DNA of 40,403 bases, from assembly GCA_021202775.1 (NCBI GenBank), contig JAJQCJ010000017.1, positions 1 through 40,403 of the forward strand, given 5' to 3'. Position numbers and translations under genes: made by a program. Position 1 is the first letter of the stretch. Every line of letters starts with the position of its first letter. Origin of the DNA: Clostridiales bacterium. GTDB lineage: Bacteria > Bacillota > Clostridia > Oscillospirales > Oscillospiraceae. The notes below the pieces were generated by a model. The model was not told the DNA's origin. It did not search any database and worked only from the letters and a program-made list of their open reading frames with translations. Below are positions 17,849 through 26,171 of this stretch, one piece after another.

Positions 17849-19351
17849 TTATACATATTTTGCGGCCAGCGTCAGGATCTCCTCCTGGGTCGTGGTGCTG
17901 GCGTTCACTTCCCCGGCCACACGGCCGCCGCTCATGACGATGATGCGGTCGCACACGCCCAGCAGCTCCGCCATTTCGGAGGACACCATCACCACGGTGG
18001 TGCCGGCGTTGGCCTGGTCAATGATCAGCTGATAAATCTCGTATTTCGCGCCCACGTCGATGCCCCGGGTGGGTTCGTCCAGCAGCAGGACCTTGGGGTC
18101 GGTCAGCAGCCACCGGGCGAAGATGACCTTCTGCTGGTTGCCGCCGGAGAGTGCGCGGATTTTGGTTTCCTGGGAGGGTGTTTTTGTTTTCAGGGTGTCA
18201 ATGCCCCACTGGGTGTCCTTCCGCATGGAGGATTCGCTGAGCCACACACCGTGCTTCAGGTGCCGTTTCAGGCTGGAAATCACCGTATTGTCTTTGATGT
18301 CCCGGATGCCGAAGATGCCGGTGGCCCGCCGCTCCTCCGTCAGCAGGGCGAAGCCCGCCTTCAGGGACTGACGGGAGTTCTTATTGCTGACCTCTTTGCC
18401 CTCCAGCTTGATGGTGCCGGAGTGCCGGGTGGCGATGCCGAAGATGGACTCCAGCGTCTCGGTGCGGCCGCTGCCGTCCAGCCCGGCCAGACCCACGATC
18501 TCGCCCTTCCGGGCGGTGAAGGATACGTCTTTCAGCTGGTTGTACTGGCCGGTGAGCCCCTCCACCTCCAGCAGCACCTCGCCGGGCTTGTTGGTCTTGG
18601 GGGGAAACTGGTTGCTCAGCTCACGCCCCACCATGAGCTTGATGAGGGCGTTGTTGTCCAGCTCGGCGGCGGGCCTTGTGGCGATCCACTGCCCGTCCCG
18701 CATGACGGTGACCTCGTCGGAGATGCGCAGAATCTCCGCCATCTTGTGGGAGATGTAAATGATGCCGCATCCGCGGTCCCGGAGCATATCGATGATCCAG
18801 AACAGATGCTCCACCTCCTGCTCCGTCAGGGAGGAGGTCGGCTCGTCAAAGACGATGATTTTGGAGTTGTAGGAGACGGCCTTGGCGATCTCCACCATCT
18901 GCCGCTTGGACACAGGCAGCTCGCTCATCTTCTGATGCGGGTCCACATCGATCTTCAGCTCCTCGAAGATCGCGTTGGTGTCCTCCAGCATTTTCTTTTC
19001 GTTGACCATGATGCCGCCGGTCAGCGGGTAGCGCCCCAGCCAGAGGTTATCCATCACGGAGCGTTTCAGCGCCTGATTCAGCTCCTGATGCACCATGGCC
19101 ACGCCGTTTTCCATGGCCTCTTTACTGGATTTAAAGTTGACTTCCTTCCCCTCCAGGAGGACGGAGCCTTCGTCTTTGTAGTAAATGCCGAACAGGCACT
19201 TCATCAGGGTGGACTTGCCCGCGCCGTTCTCGCCCATCAGGGCGTGTACCGTGCCCCTGTGGACGGTCAGCTGTGCATGGTCCAGCGCCTTTACGCCGGG
19301 GAAGCTCTTGGAGATGTCCCTCATTTCCAGCAAAATATCTGATTCAGCCAT
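17849..19351 (-). CDS. mglA: Galactose/methyl-galactoside ABC transporter ATP-binding protein
   Basis: 500 residues with two ABC domains, the normal length for MglA/RbsA. Domain 1: Walker A GENGAGKST (40-48), Walker B IIVFDEPTSSL, with the signature-like LPVSKRQMVEIAKA. Domain 2: a degenerate Walker A region (LAGLDGSGRTETL), the signature LSGGNQQKVIFARW and Walker B VLLLDEPTRGIDVG. It powers sugar import with MglC and MglB. It starts with a good GGAGG-like site (AAGGGGG) and lies 164 bp after mglB, separated from it by two hairpins. Intact and typical. Confidence 0.95.
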   Translation of the reverse strand: MAESDILLEMRDISKSFPGVKALDHAQLTVHRGTVHALMGENGAGKSTLMKCLFGIYYKDEGSVLLEGKEVNFKSSKEAMENGVAMVHQELNQALKRSVMDNLWLGRYPLTGGIMVNEKKMLEDTNAIFEELKIDVDPHQKMSELPVSKRQMVEIAKAVSYNSKIIVFDEPTSSLTEQEVEHLFWIIDMLRDRGCGIIYISHKMAEILRISDEVTVMRDGQWIATRPAAELDNNALIKLMVGRELSNQFPPKTNKPGEVLLEVEGLTGQYNQLKDVSFTARKGEIVGLAGLDGSGRTETLESIFGIATRHSGTIKLEGKEVSNKNSRQSLKAGFALLTEERRATGIFGIRDIKDNTVISSLKRHLKHGVWLSESSMRKDTQWGIDTLKTKTPSQETKIRALSGGNQQKVIFARWLLTDPKVLLLDEPTRGIDVGAKYEIYQLIIDQANAGTTVVMVSSEMAELLGVCDRIIVMSGGRVAGEVNASTTTQEEILTLAAKYV

Positions 19352-19380
19352 CCGACATACCCCCTTTCCTTATCCTTTGT

Positions 19381-19400
19381 CCGCAGGTCCTGGCCTGCGG
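19381..19400 (-). other. Small hairpin ahead of mglA
   Basis: CCGCAGG-TCCTGG-CCTGCGG forms a 7-bp stem between the mglB attenuator and the mglA ribosome site; it may stabilise the processed mglA-mglC message. Confidence 0.5.
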
Positions 19401-19423
19401 TGTTTTACCGTGTCTGCAAGAAA

Positions 19424-19454
19424 AGAGGGCTGCCGCCCAGAACGGCAGCCCTCT
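19424..19454 (-). terminator. Attenuator-like terminator between mglB and mglA
   Basis: AGAGGGCTGCCG and its exact complement form a 12-bp stem with a 7-nt loop. On the minus strand it is followed by TTTCTTGC. It lies 62 bp past the mglB stop and before mglA of the same operon. Confidence 0.8.
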
Positions 19455-19515
19455 GGAGTTGGTTGGTGCGTTACAAAATTTCAGTGGGAAACATCCGTGC
19501 AGATGTCAGCCGGAA

Positions 19516-20766
19516 TTACTCGCCGGTGTAGGAGGAGTAAGCCATGTAGACCTTGCAGGCGATGTCCTCAGCCAGGGTGAAGGTGTAGTCAGAGGTGTCC
19601 TCTGCCAGGGCAGCAGCGGCCTCGGTGGGGGTGGCGCCGCTGGCCAGCTGGTCGATCATGAACTTCAGGCCATAGGCATAGCCGGTGTTGGACTGGGAGA
19701 CGGTGCCGGTCATGTAGCCGTTGGCGATCAGCTCCTTAGCGGTGTCGGTGGCGTCCACGCCAAAGACGGGGATGGTGGTGGTGCCTTCACCGTTGTTGTA
19801 GCCAGCGGCCTGGAGAGCGGTGACAACACCGGCGGCCATATCGTCGTTGTTGCAGATGACCAGCTCGATCATGTTGCCGTTGGCCTCGCTGTACTGGGAC
19901 AGGTTGGTCTGCATGAACTCAGTGGCGGCGGAAGAGGACCACGCGCCGTTGGCGTCCACCTGATAGAGGGCGGTGTTGGAGGAATCGAAGTACTCCAGCT
20001 CAGGGTAGCCGGCCTCGACCAGCACTGCGTTGGCGTCCTCGACACCGTACTGGGTACGATAGATGGCCTCGGCGTTGCCCTCCTGGCCCTTCATCATGGC
20101 GTAGGAGATGACGCCGTCGCCGTTCAGGTCGAGGGAGTCATAGTTGGCCACCAGGTACTCGCCGATCATCTGGCCCTGGATGTGGCCGGCCTCGGGGGCG
20201 TCGGTGCCCAGGAAGCCCACGTTGTCATAGGCGTTCAGCAGGGCACCCTCGTTGCCGTCGGCCTCGATGGTACGGTTGTAGAAGATGACGTTGACGCCAT
20301 AGCTGGCCGCCTCTTCGATGATGGACTGAGCGGCGTCCTCAGAGCCGGACTCCACCAGGTTCACCAGCAGCAGGTTGCAGCCGTTGGTCAGTGCGGTGGT
20401 GATGGACTCGTTCTGGGTGGTCTGGCTGCCGTTGCCGTCATAGTCGGTGTAGGTGATGCCCGCCTCATCCAGCAGGTCATTCAGGGAGGCCCGGACGGTG
20501 GAGAGGAAGGTATCGGAGAAGGAGTACCAGAAGATGCCGACGTTCAGGTTGGAATAATCCACGTCGCCGCCTTCGGTGGCTTCGCTGGCATCGCCGCCCT
20601 CGTCTTCGCCTTCGGACTCGCTGCCGGTGGAGCTTTCCTCTTCCGAAGAGCTGGTGCCGGAGGATGTGCCGGAGCTGGAGGACCCGCCGTCATCGGAGGA
20701 GCCGCCGCAGGCCGCCAGGCAAAAGACCATGGCCAGGGCCAGAATCAGGGCAAGAATCTTTTTCAT
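19516..20766 (-). CDS. mglB: Galactose/glucose-binding lipoprotein of the ABC importer
   Basis: 416 residues from the ATG at 20766 (GTGAGGT eight bases upstream). Upstream in-frame codons to 20799 would spoil the signal peptide MKKILALILALAMVF-CLAAC with its lipobox LAAC (Cys20). A long Gly/Ser/Glu linker follows. The periplasmic-binding-protein type I fold then opens with LNVGIFWYSFSDTFLSTVR, and MglB-like features include YDGNGSQTTQNESI and VICNNDDMAAGVVTAL. It captures the sugar outside and hands it to MglA/MglC. The calcium-site DxNxDG-like LDLNGDGVISYAMMKG near residue 250 is the mark of MglB over RbsB, supporting galactose/glucose. First gene of the operon. Confidence 0.94.
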   Translation of the reverse strand: MKKILALILALAMVFCLAACGGSSDDGGSSSSGTSSGTSSSEEESSTGSESEGEDEGGDASEATEGGDVDYSNLNVGIFWYSFSDTFLSTVRASLNDLLDEAGITYTDYDGNGSQTTQNESITTALTNGCNLLLVNLVESGSEDAAQSIIEEAASYGVNVIFYNRTIEADGNEGALLNAYDNVGFLGTDAPEAGHIQGQMIGEYLVANYDSLDLNGDGVISYAMMKGQEGNAEAIYRTQYGVEDANAVLVEAGYPELEYFDSSNTALYQVDANGAWSSSAATEFMQTNLSQYSEANGNMIELVICNNDDMAAGVVTALQAAGYNNGEGTTTIPVFGVDATDTAKELIANGYMTGTVSQSNTGYAYGLKFMIDQLASGATPTEAAAALAEDTSDYTFTLAEDIACKVYMAYSSYTGE

Positions 20767-20850
20767 TATGTAGTACCTCACTTTCATTTTTCGGGACATT
20801 TTAGCTGCCCCACGTAATATCGGGAAGTCCCCATCTTCCCTGTAAGAGCT

Positions 20851-20879
20851 ATTGTAACACCCCCTAACAAAAAAGTCAA
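20851..20879 (-). promoter_or_regulatory. Sigma-A promoter of the mglBAC operon
   Basis: TTGACT (20874-20879), 17-bp spacer, TACAAT (20851-20856) on the minus strand. An AT-rich stretch lies just upstream (20880-20915), as in strong promoters. No clear catabolite-control site was recognised. The predicted leader is about 78 nt. Confidence 0.8.
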
Positions 20880-20986
20880 TTCATTTTTAACAATTTTCAC
20901 ATTTTCATTGGAAAAAGCGGCGGGTGTTTTTGCGCATTTTGCCATGGCAGAATCTGGCAGCCGTTGATGCGGGGCGGAAGGCGGCA

Positions 20987-21018
20987 AAAGGCTCCGGCCT
21001 GCATCGGTCGGAGCCTTT
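20987..21018 (-). terminator. Rho-independent terminator after the small membrane protein
   Basis: AAAGGCTCCGGCC pairs with GGTCGGAGCCTTT (one G-T pair). On the minus strand it is followed by TTTTGCC, 33 bp past the stop. Confidence 0.85.
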
Positions 21019-21051
21019 GGAAAACGGGGAAACTGAACGCCTGACGGCGGC

Positions 21052-21411
21052 TCAGGAATCGGCATCGTCGGCCTCAGTCAGCGCCGGGGCGTCCTCCGCC
21101 TCCGGCACGGCGGCGGAATCCGCCGGGGGCTGGCTGGCTTCTTCCTCCTCCGACGCCTCGCCGGAGGATTTCGGCGGGAGATGGCTCATCTTCCACGCCA
21201 GAACCGCCAGCAGCACAATGCCGCCACCCAGCACGACGATGCCGCCTGCCAGCTCCAGGTTGGTGGGGGCGTCCGCGCCGCCCTGCCAGGCGGACTGGAG
21301 CATCTGCACCAGCAGCCAGGCCAGGTACACGATGGCCAGAAGATAGATGAACACATGGGAACGGGGCTGGAATTCATGCTTTTGCCGGTCCTTTTTCTTT
21401 TGACGGAACAT
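21052..21411 (-). CDS. Small two-TM membrane protein with acidic tail
   Basis: 119 residues from the ATG at 21411; GGAGGG lies seven bases upstream, whereas the in-frame extension to 21438 has none. A basic N-terminus (RQKKKDRQKH), helix 1 (about 20-40, IYLLAIVYLAWLLVQML), helix 2 (about 55-75, GGIVVLGGGIVLLAVLAW), then a Glu/Ala/Pro-rich tail of about 40 residues in the cytoplasm or outside. This plan is common in Clostridia, but I do not recognise a named family. Likely monocistronic. Confidence 0.75.
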   Translation of the reverse strand: MFRQKKKDRQKHEFQPRSHVFIYLLAIVYLAWLLVQMLQSAWQGGADAPTNLELAGGIVVLGGGIVLLAVLAWKMSHLPPKSSGEASEEEEASQPPADSAAVPEAEDAPALTEADDADS

Positions 21412-21525
21412 GGGGCTTCCCTCCTGCTGCTGCACCATGAAAGGGGTACAGCGTCAATTTTTTCATTTTACTGCGGTACAGCGCGGCAAGGGCCATAGAC
21501 GGCCCCTGACAAATGGTGGGCCGCG

Positions 21526-22062
21526 TCAATGCGCTGCCTTAAACTGCGTATTATTTATAACAAGCTCTTCAAAGGTGACGGGCTGATAGTGATTGACATC
21601 CACACCCGCATTCAGCACATTTTCCCGGCATTTGAGCAGCGGCCAAAAATCGGCGTCCGTATTCGAATGGATGTGACCGTGTACCATATAGGACCCCTTC
21701 GCACGGTTCCAGGTCAGGAGGGGGTAGTGGCACAGCGTCATCCTGTGGGCCCCATCCGTCATTTCCAAATACTGCTCGATGCGCACAAAATACCGGCTGC
21801 AGTCCACCTTCCCCATCCACTGGGCGTCGTGGTTGCCTGTGATGAGCCATTTCTCCCCGTTGAGCCGGTTCAAAATGCCCTCCACATCCTTGCACAGAAA
21901 GAACAGATCGCCCACAATATACACCGTGTCGCCGTCGCAGACACGGCTGTTCCAGGCCGCGATCAGGGCTTCATTCATTTCATCCACAGTCTGAAAGGGA
22001 CGGCTGCACGTCTTGATGATATTCGCGTGTCCAAAATGAGTATCCGCTGTAAAGTAAATCAA
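21526..22062 (-). CDS. Calcineurin-like metallophosphoesterase
   Basis: 178 residues from a TTG start with GGGAGGG eight bases upstream. All metallophosphoesterase blocks are present in order: DTHFGH (D-x-H), GDLFF, GNHD, CHYPL and HGHIH, which together bind two metals. The small size matches the single-domain branch annotated as phosphoesterase or hydrolase. Soluble and cytoplasmic. It is downstream of dctP on the same strand with a 72-bp gap, and may be cotranscribed with the TRAP operon or have its own promoter. Substrate unknown. Confidence 0.92.
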   Translation of the reverse strand: MIYFTADTHFGHANIIKTCSRPFQTVDEMNEALIAAWNSRVCDGDTVYIVGDLFFLCKDVEGILNRLNGEKWLITGNHDAQWMGKVDCSRYFVRIEQYLEMTDGAHRMTLCHYPLLTWNRAKGSYMVHGHIHSNTDADFWPLLKCRENVLNAGVDVNHYQPVTFEELVINNTQFKAAH

Positions 22063-22134
22063 CTGTCCACCCTCCCGTCTATACGATGTAACGTAAATTG
22101 CTGTATCCAGCCTGCATCCGTCGGAGCGGTTGCC

Positions 22135-23136
22135 TTATTCTCCGATATACGTGTAGTACAGGTCGTCGTCGGCTACAACCGTCCGAATCTCCTCGTACAG
22201 GTCTGCGGAGGCCTCACGCATCTGGGCGCGCAGCTCATCGGAGACCGCAACGATCTCCGCTCCGCCCGCCTCGCAGATTGCGATACGGTCCGCGACACGC
22301 TCCTGGGCCTGTTCCCTCGCGTAAGCGCAGGCTGTGGCGGCGGCCTCACGGATGATCTCCTGTTGGTCCTCCTCCAGTGACTCCATGAAGCTCTCGCTGA
22401 CGATCAGGCTCAGCAGGTGGGGCAGATGGTTCGTCTGAATAATGTAATCCTGCTGCTCATAGAAGTTGTTGGAAACAATGACCTCATAAGGGTTTTCCTG
22501 GGCGTCAATCGTGTTCTGCTGCAGTCCGATATAGACCTCGGAGAAGGACATGGGGGTGGGATTCGCGCCGATTGCCTTCCAGAACGCCATATGATAGGAA
22601 TTCTCCATGGTGCGAATCTTAATCCCGGAAAAGTCCGCCAGCGTCTCCACCTTGACATTGGACGTCATCACGCGGAAATCCTGGTCGCTCATGCCCAGCA
22701 GCTCCAGCCCCTTCTCCGCATAGATTTCATTGATTTTTTCCATAAAGCTCTCATCATCCAGCACCTCGTGCAGCTCGTCAATCGAGTCGAACACGCAGGG
22801 CAGATCAAACAGGCAGAGCCTGGGGAGGTAGCTCACCTGGGGCGCGGTGTTCTGCACCACGAAGGGGATGTCTCCGGTCATGCAACACTCGATCAGCTCC
22901 GTATCGCTGCCAAGGGCGCTGTTGGCGTAGACCTCAATTTTCATCTCGCCATTGGAGAGCCGCTCCACCTCTTCCGCGAATTTTTCCGCGTAAATCTGGG
23001 TGACGGTGTCCTCCGGGCTGGCCGTGGCCAGCACCCAGGCGTAGTCCTGGGTTTCCGACTGTGCACAGCCGCTGCAGAACAGCAGGAGCACTGCGAAAAG
23101 CGCCGCCGCACAATATTTTTTCAAATTCCGTTTCAT
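22135..23136 (-). CDS. dctP: TRAP transporter solute-binding lipoprotein (DctP family)
   Basis: 333 residues. Signal peptide with lipobox CSGC (Cys24). The mature protein has the DctP pattern ATASPEDTVTQIYAEKFAEEV, the LPCVFDSIDELHEV segment, and FSGIKIRTMENSYHMAFWKA followed by GANPTPMSFSEVYIGLQQ and IDAQENPYEVI. The Arg in IKIRTMEN is the family residue that forms a salt bridge to the substrate carboxylate, so an organic acid is expected. It is the last gene of a four-gene operon with DctM, DctQ and a quinate/shikimate dehydrogenase-like enzyme. Being a lipoprotein is normal in Gram-positives. Confidence 0.94.
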   Translation of the reverse strand: MKRNLKKYCAAALFAVLLLFCSGCAQSETQDYAWVLATASPEDTVTQIYAEKFAEEVERLSNGEMKIEVYANSALGSDTELIECCMTGDIPFVVQNTAPQVSYLPRLCLFDLPCVFDSIDELHEVLDDESFMEKINEIYAEKGLELLGMSDQDFRVMTSNVKVETLADFSGIKIRTMENSYHMAFWKAIGANPTPMSFSEVYIGLQQNTIDAQENPYEVIVSNNFYEQQDYIIQTNHLPHLLSLIVSESFMESLEEDQQEIIREAAATACAYAREQAQERVADRIAICEAGGAEIVAVSDELRAQMREASADLYEEIRTVVADDDLYYTYIGE

Positions 23137-23162
23137 GCTTGACCCTCTTTCCTGAACGACAG

Positions 23163-24449
23163 CTATACCAGCAGCAGGCTGATCTGCGGAATATACGTGA
23201 CCAGCAGCAGCGCGACGAAAAACAGAACAATCATTGGCATCGCCTTTTTCGCAATGTCCATCACCGGCACATCCGAAAGGGAGCTGGCCACAAACAGATT
23301 GACCCCGATGGGCGGCGTCACGAAGCCAATGGCCAGGTTCACGACCATAATGATGCCAAAGTGTACCGGGTCAACGCCATACGCCTCCACAATGGGGAGC
23401 AGGATCGGCGCAAGAATCAGGATTGCGGGGCTGGTATCCATCACCATGCCCACCACCAGCAGCACCAGGTTGATCACCAGGAGCAGAACGATTTTATTGG
23501 AGAAGGAACCGGTCATCCAGGCCGAAACGGTCTGCGGCACGTGCATCAGCGTTAGAATCCGCGAAAACGCCACCGAAGCCGCCAGGATAAACAGAATCGG
23601 GCAGAAGGTCCGCACTGCCTCCCGGAAGATGTTCCAGAGGTCCCGGATTTTCAGCGTCCGATACACCACCAGGCTGATGATGAGGGAGTAGAAGACGGAA
23701 ATCACGGCCGCCTCTGTCGGGGAGGTCACACCTGTGTAAATGCACCCAAGGATGATCACCGGGGTCAGCAGGGCGAACAGGCTGGAGAAAAAGACCTTCC
23801 GGAAGCCCTGGGCGTGCAGTTCGTCCACCATCGCATTGATTTTGGTCTTATCCTCGCCATGCTTTTTGCAGTAGTAAACCGCGTAGCACATCAAAATCAA
23901 GCCAATCAGAATCCCCGGAATGATGCCCGCCAGGAACATATCGCTGACCGAGGTGCCCGTCGCCTGGGCATAGAGGATGAAGGGAATGCTCGGCGGGATA
24001 ATCACGCCCAGTCCTCCGGCGGTGGCAACCAGGGCCACACAGAACTTTTTGTCGTAGCCCATCTCCAGCATCAGAGGAATCGTCATGCTGCCCACCGCGG
24101 CCACCGTCGCCGGGGCGGAGCCGGAAATCGCGCCGAAGAACAGGCAGGTGATCGCCACCGCGCAGGGCACGCCCGCCGTCTTTTTCCCGACAAAATAGGT
24201 GAATACCTCAAAAATCTTTTTGGAAACGCCGCCCTTGGACATAATGATGCCGGAGAGGACAAACATCGGAATCGCCAGCAGCGGGTAGGAATTGACCCCG
24301 CCCAGCATCGCCCGCAGGACGTATACGCCGCTCACCGTAAACGACTCGGAGAGCAGGCTGGGCAGCATACTCGTGATCGCCACCGTCAGCCCAACCGGAA
24401 CCGCCAGAATCAGCAGGAGCACAAAAATAACCATAATAATCGTTGTCAT
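23163..24449 (-). CDS. dctM: TRAP transporter large permease subunit (DctM)
   Basis: 428 residues, about 12 hydrophobic helices, normal family length. It has the DctM-type sequences GAISGSAPATVAAVGSMTIP and GGLGVIIPPSIPFILYA, and near the end VLLVVGMVMDTSPAILILAP followed by TPPIGVNLFVASS. It carries out sodium-driven import of the substrate delivered by DctP. It overlaps dctQ by 4 bp (ATGA) and lies 26 bp before dctP. Confidence 0.95.
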   Translation of the reverse strand: MTTIIMVIFVLLLILAVPVGLTVAITSMLPSLLSESFTVSGVYVLRAMLGGVNSYPLLAIPMFVLSGIIMSKGGVSKKIFEVFTYFVGKKTAGVPCAVAITCLFFGAISGSAPATVAAVGSMTIPLMLEMGYDKKFCVALVATAGGLGVIIPPSIPFILYAQATGTSVSDMFLAGIIPGILIGLILMCYAVYYCKKHGEDKTKINAMVDELHAQGFRKVFFSSLFALLTPVIILGCIYTGVTSPTEAAVISVFYSLIISLVVYRTLKIRDLWNIFREAVRTFCPILFILAASVAFSRILTLMHVPQTVSAWMTGSFSNKIVLLLVINLVLLVVGMVMDTSPAILILAPILLPIVEAYGVDPVHFGIIMVVNLAIGFVTPPIGVNLFVASSLSDVPVMDIAKKAMPMIVLFFVALLLVTYIPQISLLLV

Positions 24450-24937
24450 GATTTTTTCAGCACTCCTTTCATCTTTTTGGCCTCACGCCACCAGGCCTGC
24501 GCCACACGGACGGTCAGCAGCAGGAACCCCACAAGGGGGGCCGACTGAATATAATACATCGGGATACCCAGCGCCGCGCTGGTCGCCTCCAGCTCGATGG
24601 ACTGCTGTAGATAGCTCTGGCAGTAAGGCAGCATGATGATGCAGAAAATAAACACAATCGTGTGGCGAAACAGCCGAAGGGCCGTCTGCCCCGGTTCCGG
24701 CAGGATATTCAGCAGCTGTTCAATTTTGATGGAGATTCGCTTCTTCACGCAATAACTGACGCTGATAAAGGTCGCCCACACGAACAGATACTGGGTCAGC
24801 TCCTCCGACCAGCTCAAAGACCGGTTAAAACAATACCTTGCCACCACCTGTATCCCCATGATACACACCATGCAGATCAGCAGGAGAATGAGGATCACTT
24901 CCTCAAGGCTGTCATCCAGCCATTTTAATACCTTCAT
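24446..24937 (-). CDS. dctQ: TRAP transporter small permease subunit (DctQ)
   Basis: 163 residues from the ATG at 24937, with AGGAGGG upstream; the in-frame extension to 24988 is rejected because it precedes this site. Four membrane helices and the family segment VVARYCFNRSLSWSEELTQY, followed by YLFVWATFISVSYCVKKR, are diagnostic. It forms the membrane complex with DctM. It lies 63 bp after the dehydrogenase gene without a terminator between, so one operon. Confidence 0.94.
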   Translation of the reverse strand: MKVLKWLDDSLEEVILILLLICMVCIMGIQVVARYCFNRSLSWSEELTQYLFVWATFISVSYCVKKRISIKIEQLLNILPEPGQTALRLFRHTIVFIFCIIMLPYCQSYLQQSIELEATSAALGIPMYYIQSAPLVGFLLLTVRVAQAWWREAKKMKGVLKKS

Positions 24938-25000
24938 TTTTCCCTTCCCTCCTGTAATAGAAATTATCATTTCTGGACAATCATGCAAAGCGCAGACACC

Positions 25001-25867
25001 TCAGATATGAAGATACTCCTTCATATGGGCAATCGGCATATCCTGACCGGTCCACAATCGAAAGGCCTCCGCGCCCTGAAACAGCATCATCGGGAACCCG
25101 TTCATCGTGTCGCACCCGGCTTCCTCCGCCAGTTTCAGGAATTTTGTTTTGGGCGGCGCGTAGATCACCTCCGTCACCAGCATCCCCGGCTTGAAAAAGC
25201 TGACGTCAGGAATGTAGGTCCATTCCTCCTGGGGCGTCATGCCGACCTCCGTGGCGTTGGCCAGGAGGTCGCTGTCGTAGATTTGTTCCTTCAACAGCTC
25301 CAGATTCTCCAGCCCATAGAGCGTCGTCCGGCAGCCCAGCTCCTCATTCAAAAGGCGGGTCGTCTCCCTTGCCCGATCCCAGTATTTATCGTGCACATTG
25401 AAAATGGATATCTCCCGGGCACCGCTCAGCGCCGCCTGCACCTGAATCGCCTTCGCCGCTCCCCCGGCGCCAACGATTGTCATTTTCTTCCCTTTGATGT
25501 CAAAGCCGCGGTCCGCGAGGCCGCGTATGTATCCGATTCCATCGGTGATGTGCCCGGTCAGCACCCCGTCGTCATTGATAATCGTATTCACCGCTCCGCA
25601 GAGCTTTGCCTCCGGTGTCAGCTTGTCCAGATACTGCATCACCGCAATTTTGTTCGGCATGGAAACATTTCCGCCCCTGACCTTCAGCGTCCGCATCGCC
25701 CCGATGGCCTCGCGCAGATTGCTCTGGTCCACCTCAAAACAGAGGTACGCATAATCCAGCCCCAGGTAGGACAGCGCCTCGTTATGCATGGCCGGCGAGC
25801 TCGAATGCCGTATCGGATACGCCATTAAGGTCAGGAGCTCCGTATGTCCTGTAATTCTCTCTCCCAT
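25001..25867 (-). CDS. Shikimate/quinate dehydrogenase, YdiB-like AroE homologue
   Basis: 288 residues. Substrate side: YPIRHSSSPAMHNE (Ser22-24 region), GGNVSMPNK with catalytic Lys73, NTIIND and ITDG with Asp109. NAD(P) side: IVGAGGAAKAI (132-142) and FNVHDKY. The NVSMPNK and AYPIRHS wording, and the length, are closer to E. coli YdiB (NAD-using quinate/shikimate dehydrogenase) than to biosynthetic AroE. It interconverts 3-dehydroshikimate/shikimate or dehydroquinate/quinate. It heads an operon with a whole TRAP transporter rather than other aro genes, suggesting uptake and use of hydroaromatic acids. The best ribosome site (GAGAGGA) is rather far (12 bases) from the ATG; the start is kept for its fit to the family N-terminus. 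Confidence 0.9.
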   Translation of the reverse strand: MGERITGHTELLTLMAYPIRHSSSPAMHNEALSYLGLDYAYLCFEVDQSNLREAIGAMRTLKVRGGNVSMPNKIAVMQYLDKLTPEAKLCGAVNTIINDDGVLTGHITDGIGYIRGLADRGFDIKGKKMTIVGAGGAAKAIQVQAALSGAREISIFNVHDKYWDRARETTRLLNEELGCRTTLYGLENLELLKEQIYDSDLLANATEVGMTPQEEWTYIPDVSFFKPGMLVTEVIYAPPKTKFLKLAEEAGCDTMNGFPMMLFQGAEAFRLWTGQDMPIAHMKEYLHI

Positions 25868-25904
25868 AAATCTGACAAATCCTCTCGCAAAGTTTCCTGT
25901 GCAG

Positions 25905-25935
25905 AAAACCGGGCGGAGAAATCCCCGCCGGTTTT
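25905..25935 (-). terminator. Terminator-like hairpin in the leader of the dehydrogenase-TRAP operon
   Basis: Read on the minus strand, AAAACCGG-CGG pairs with CCG-CCCGGTTTT (one bulge) and the stem ends in TTTTCTGC. It lies between the promoter and the first gene, so it may attenuate the operon. Confidence 0.65.
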
Positions 25936-25940
25936 CCCTT

Positions 25941-25957
25941 CCCTCCAGCTTGGAGGG
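25941..25957 (-). other. Hairpin preceding the leader terminator
   Basis: CCCTCCA-AGC-TGGAGGG forms a 7-bp stem in the predicted leader, 6 bp before the terminator-like hairpin. Confidence 0.55.
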
Positions 25958-25972
25958 CTCACATACCTGTCA

Positions 25973-26001
25973 ATCATACCATTTATAACGCATGTTTTCA
26001 A
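25973..26001 (-). promoter_or_regulatory. Promoter of the dehydrogenase-TRAP operon
   Basis: TTGAAA (25996-26001), 17-bp spacer, TATGAT (25973-25978) on the minus strand. It implies a leader of about 100 nt containing two hairpins. Confidence 0.75.
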
Positions 26002-26094
26002 GAGTAATTTTCAAAGCGCCGTTACAATGTGCAGCTTCCCGTATCATCGTGCCGAAATCGCGCGGCAGGCTTGGCCTCCTGAAAACAGAAAAGC

Positions 26095-26127
26095 CCGGCA
26101 GCCGGGGCAAATTGCCCCGGCTACCGG
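26095..26127 (-). terminator. Terminator of the exopolysaccharide operon
   Basis: CCGGCAGCCGGGGCAA pairs with TTGCCCCGGCTACCGG (one mismatch). On the minus strand the stem is followed by GCTTTTCTGTTTTC, 45 bp after the last gene. Confidence 0.85.
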
Positions 26128-26171
26128 ACAAAAAACACGGATATTGGCGGAAACGCATTGTCCGCCGCCTT

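Noticed and set aside
16703-19342. 879-residue plus-strand open frame
   Set aside because: Antisense of mglC and mglA; both true genes have full family motifs.
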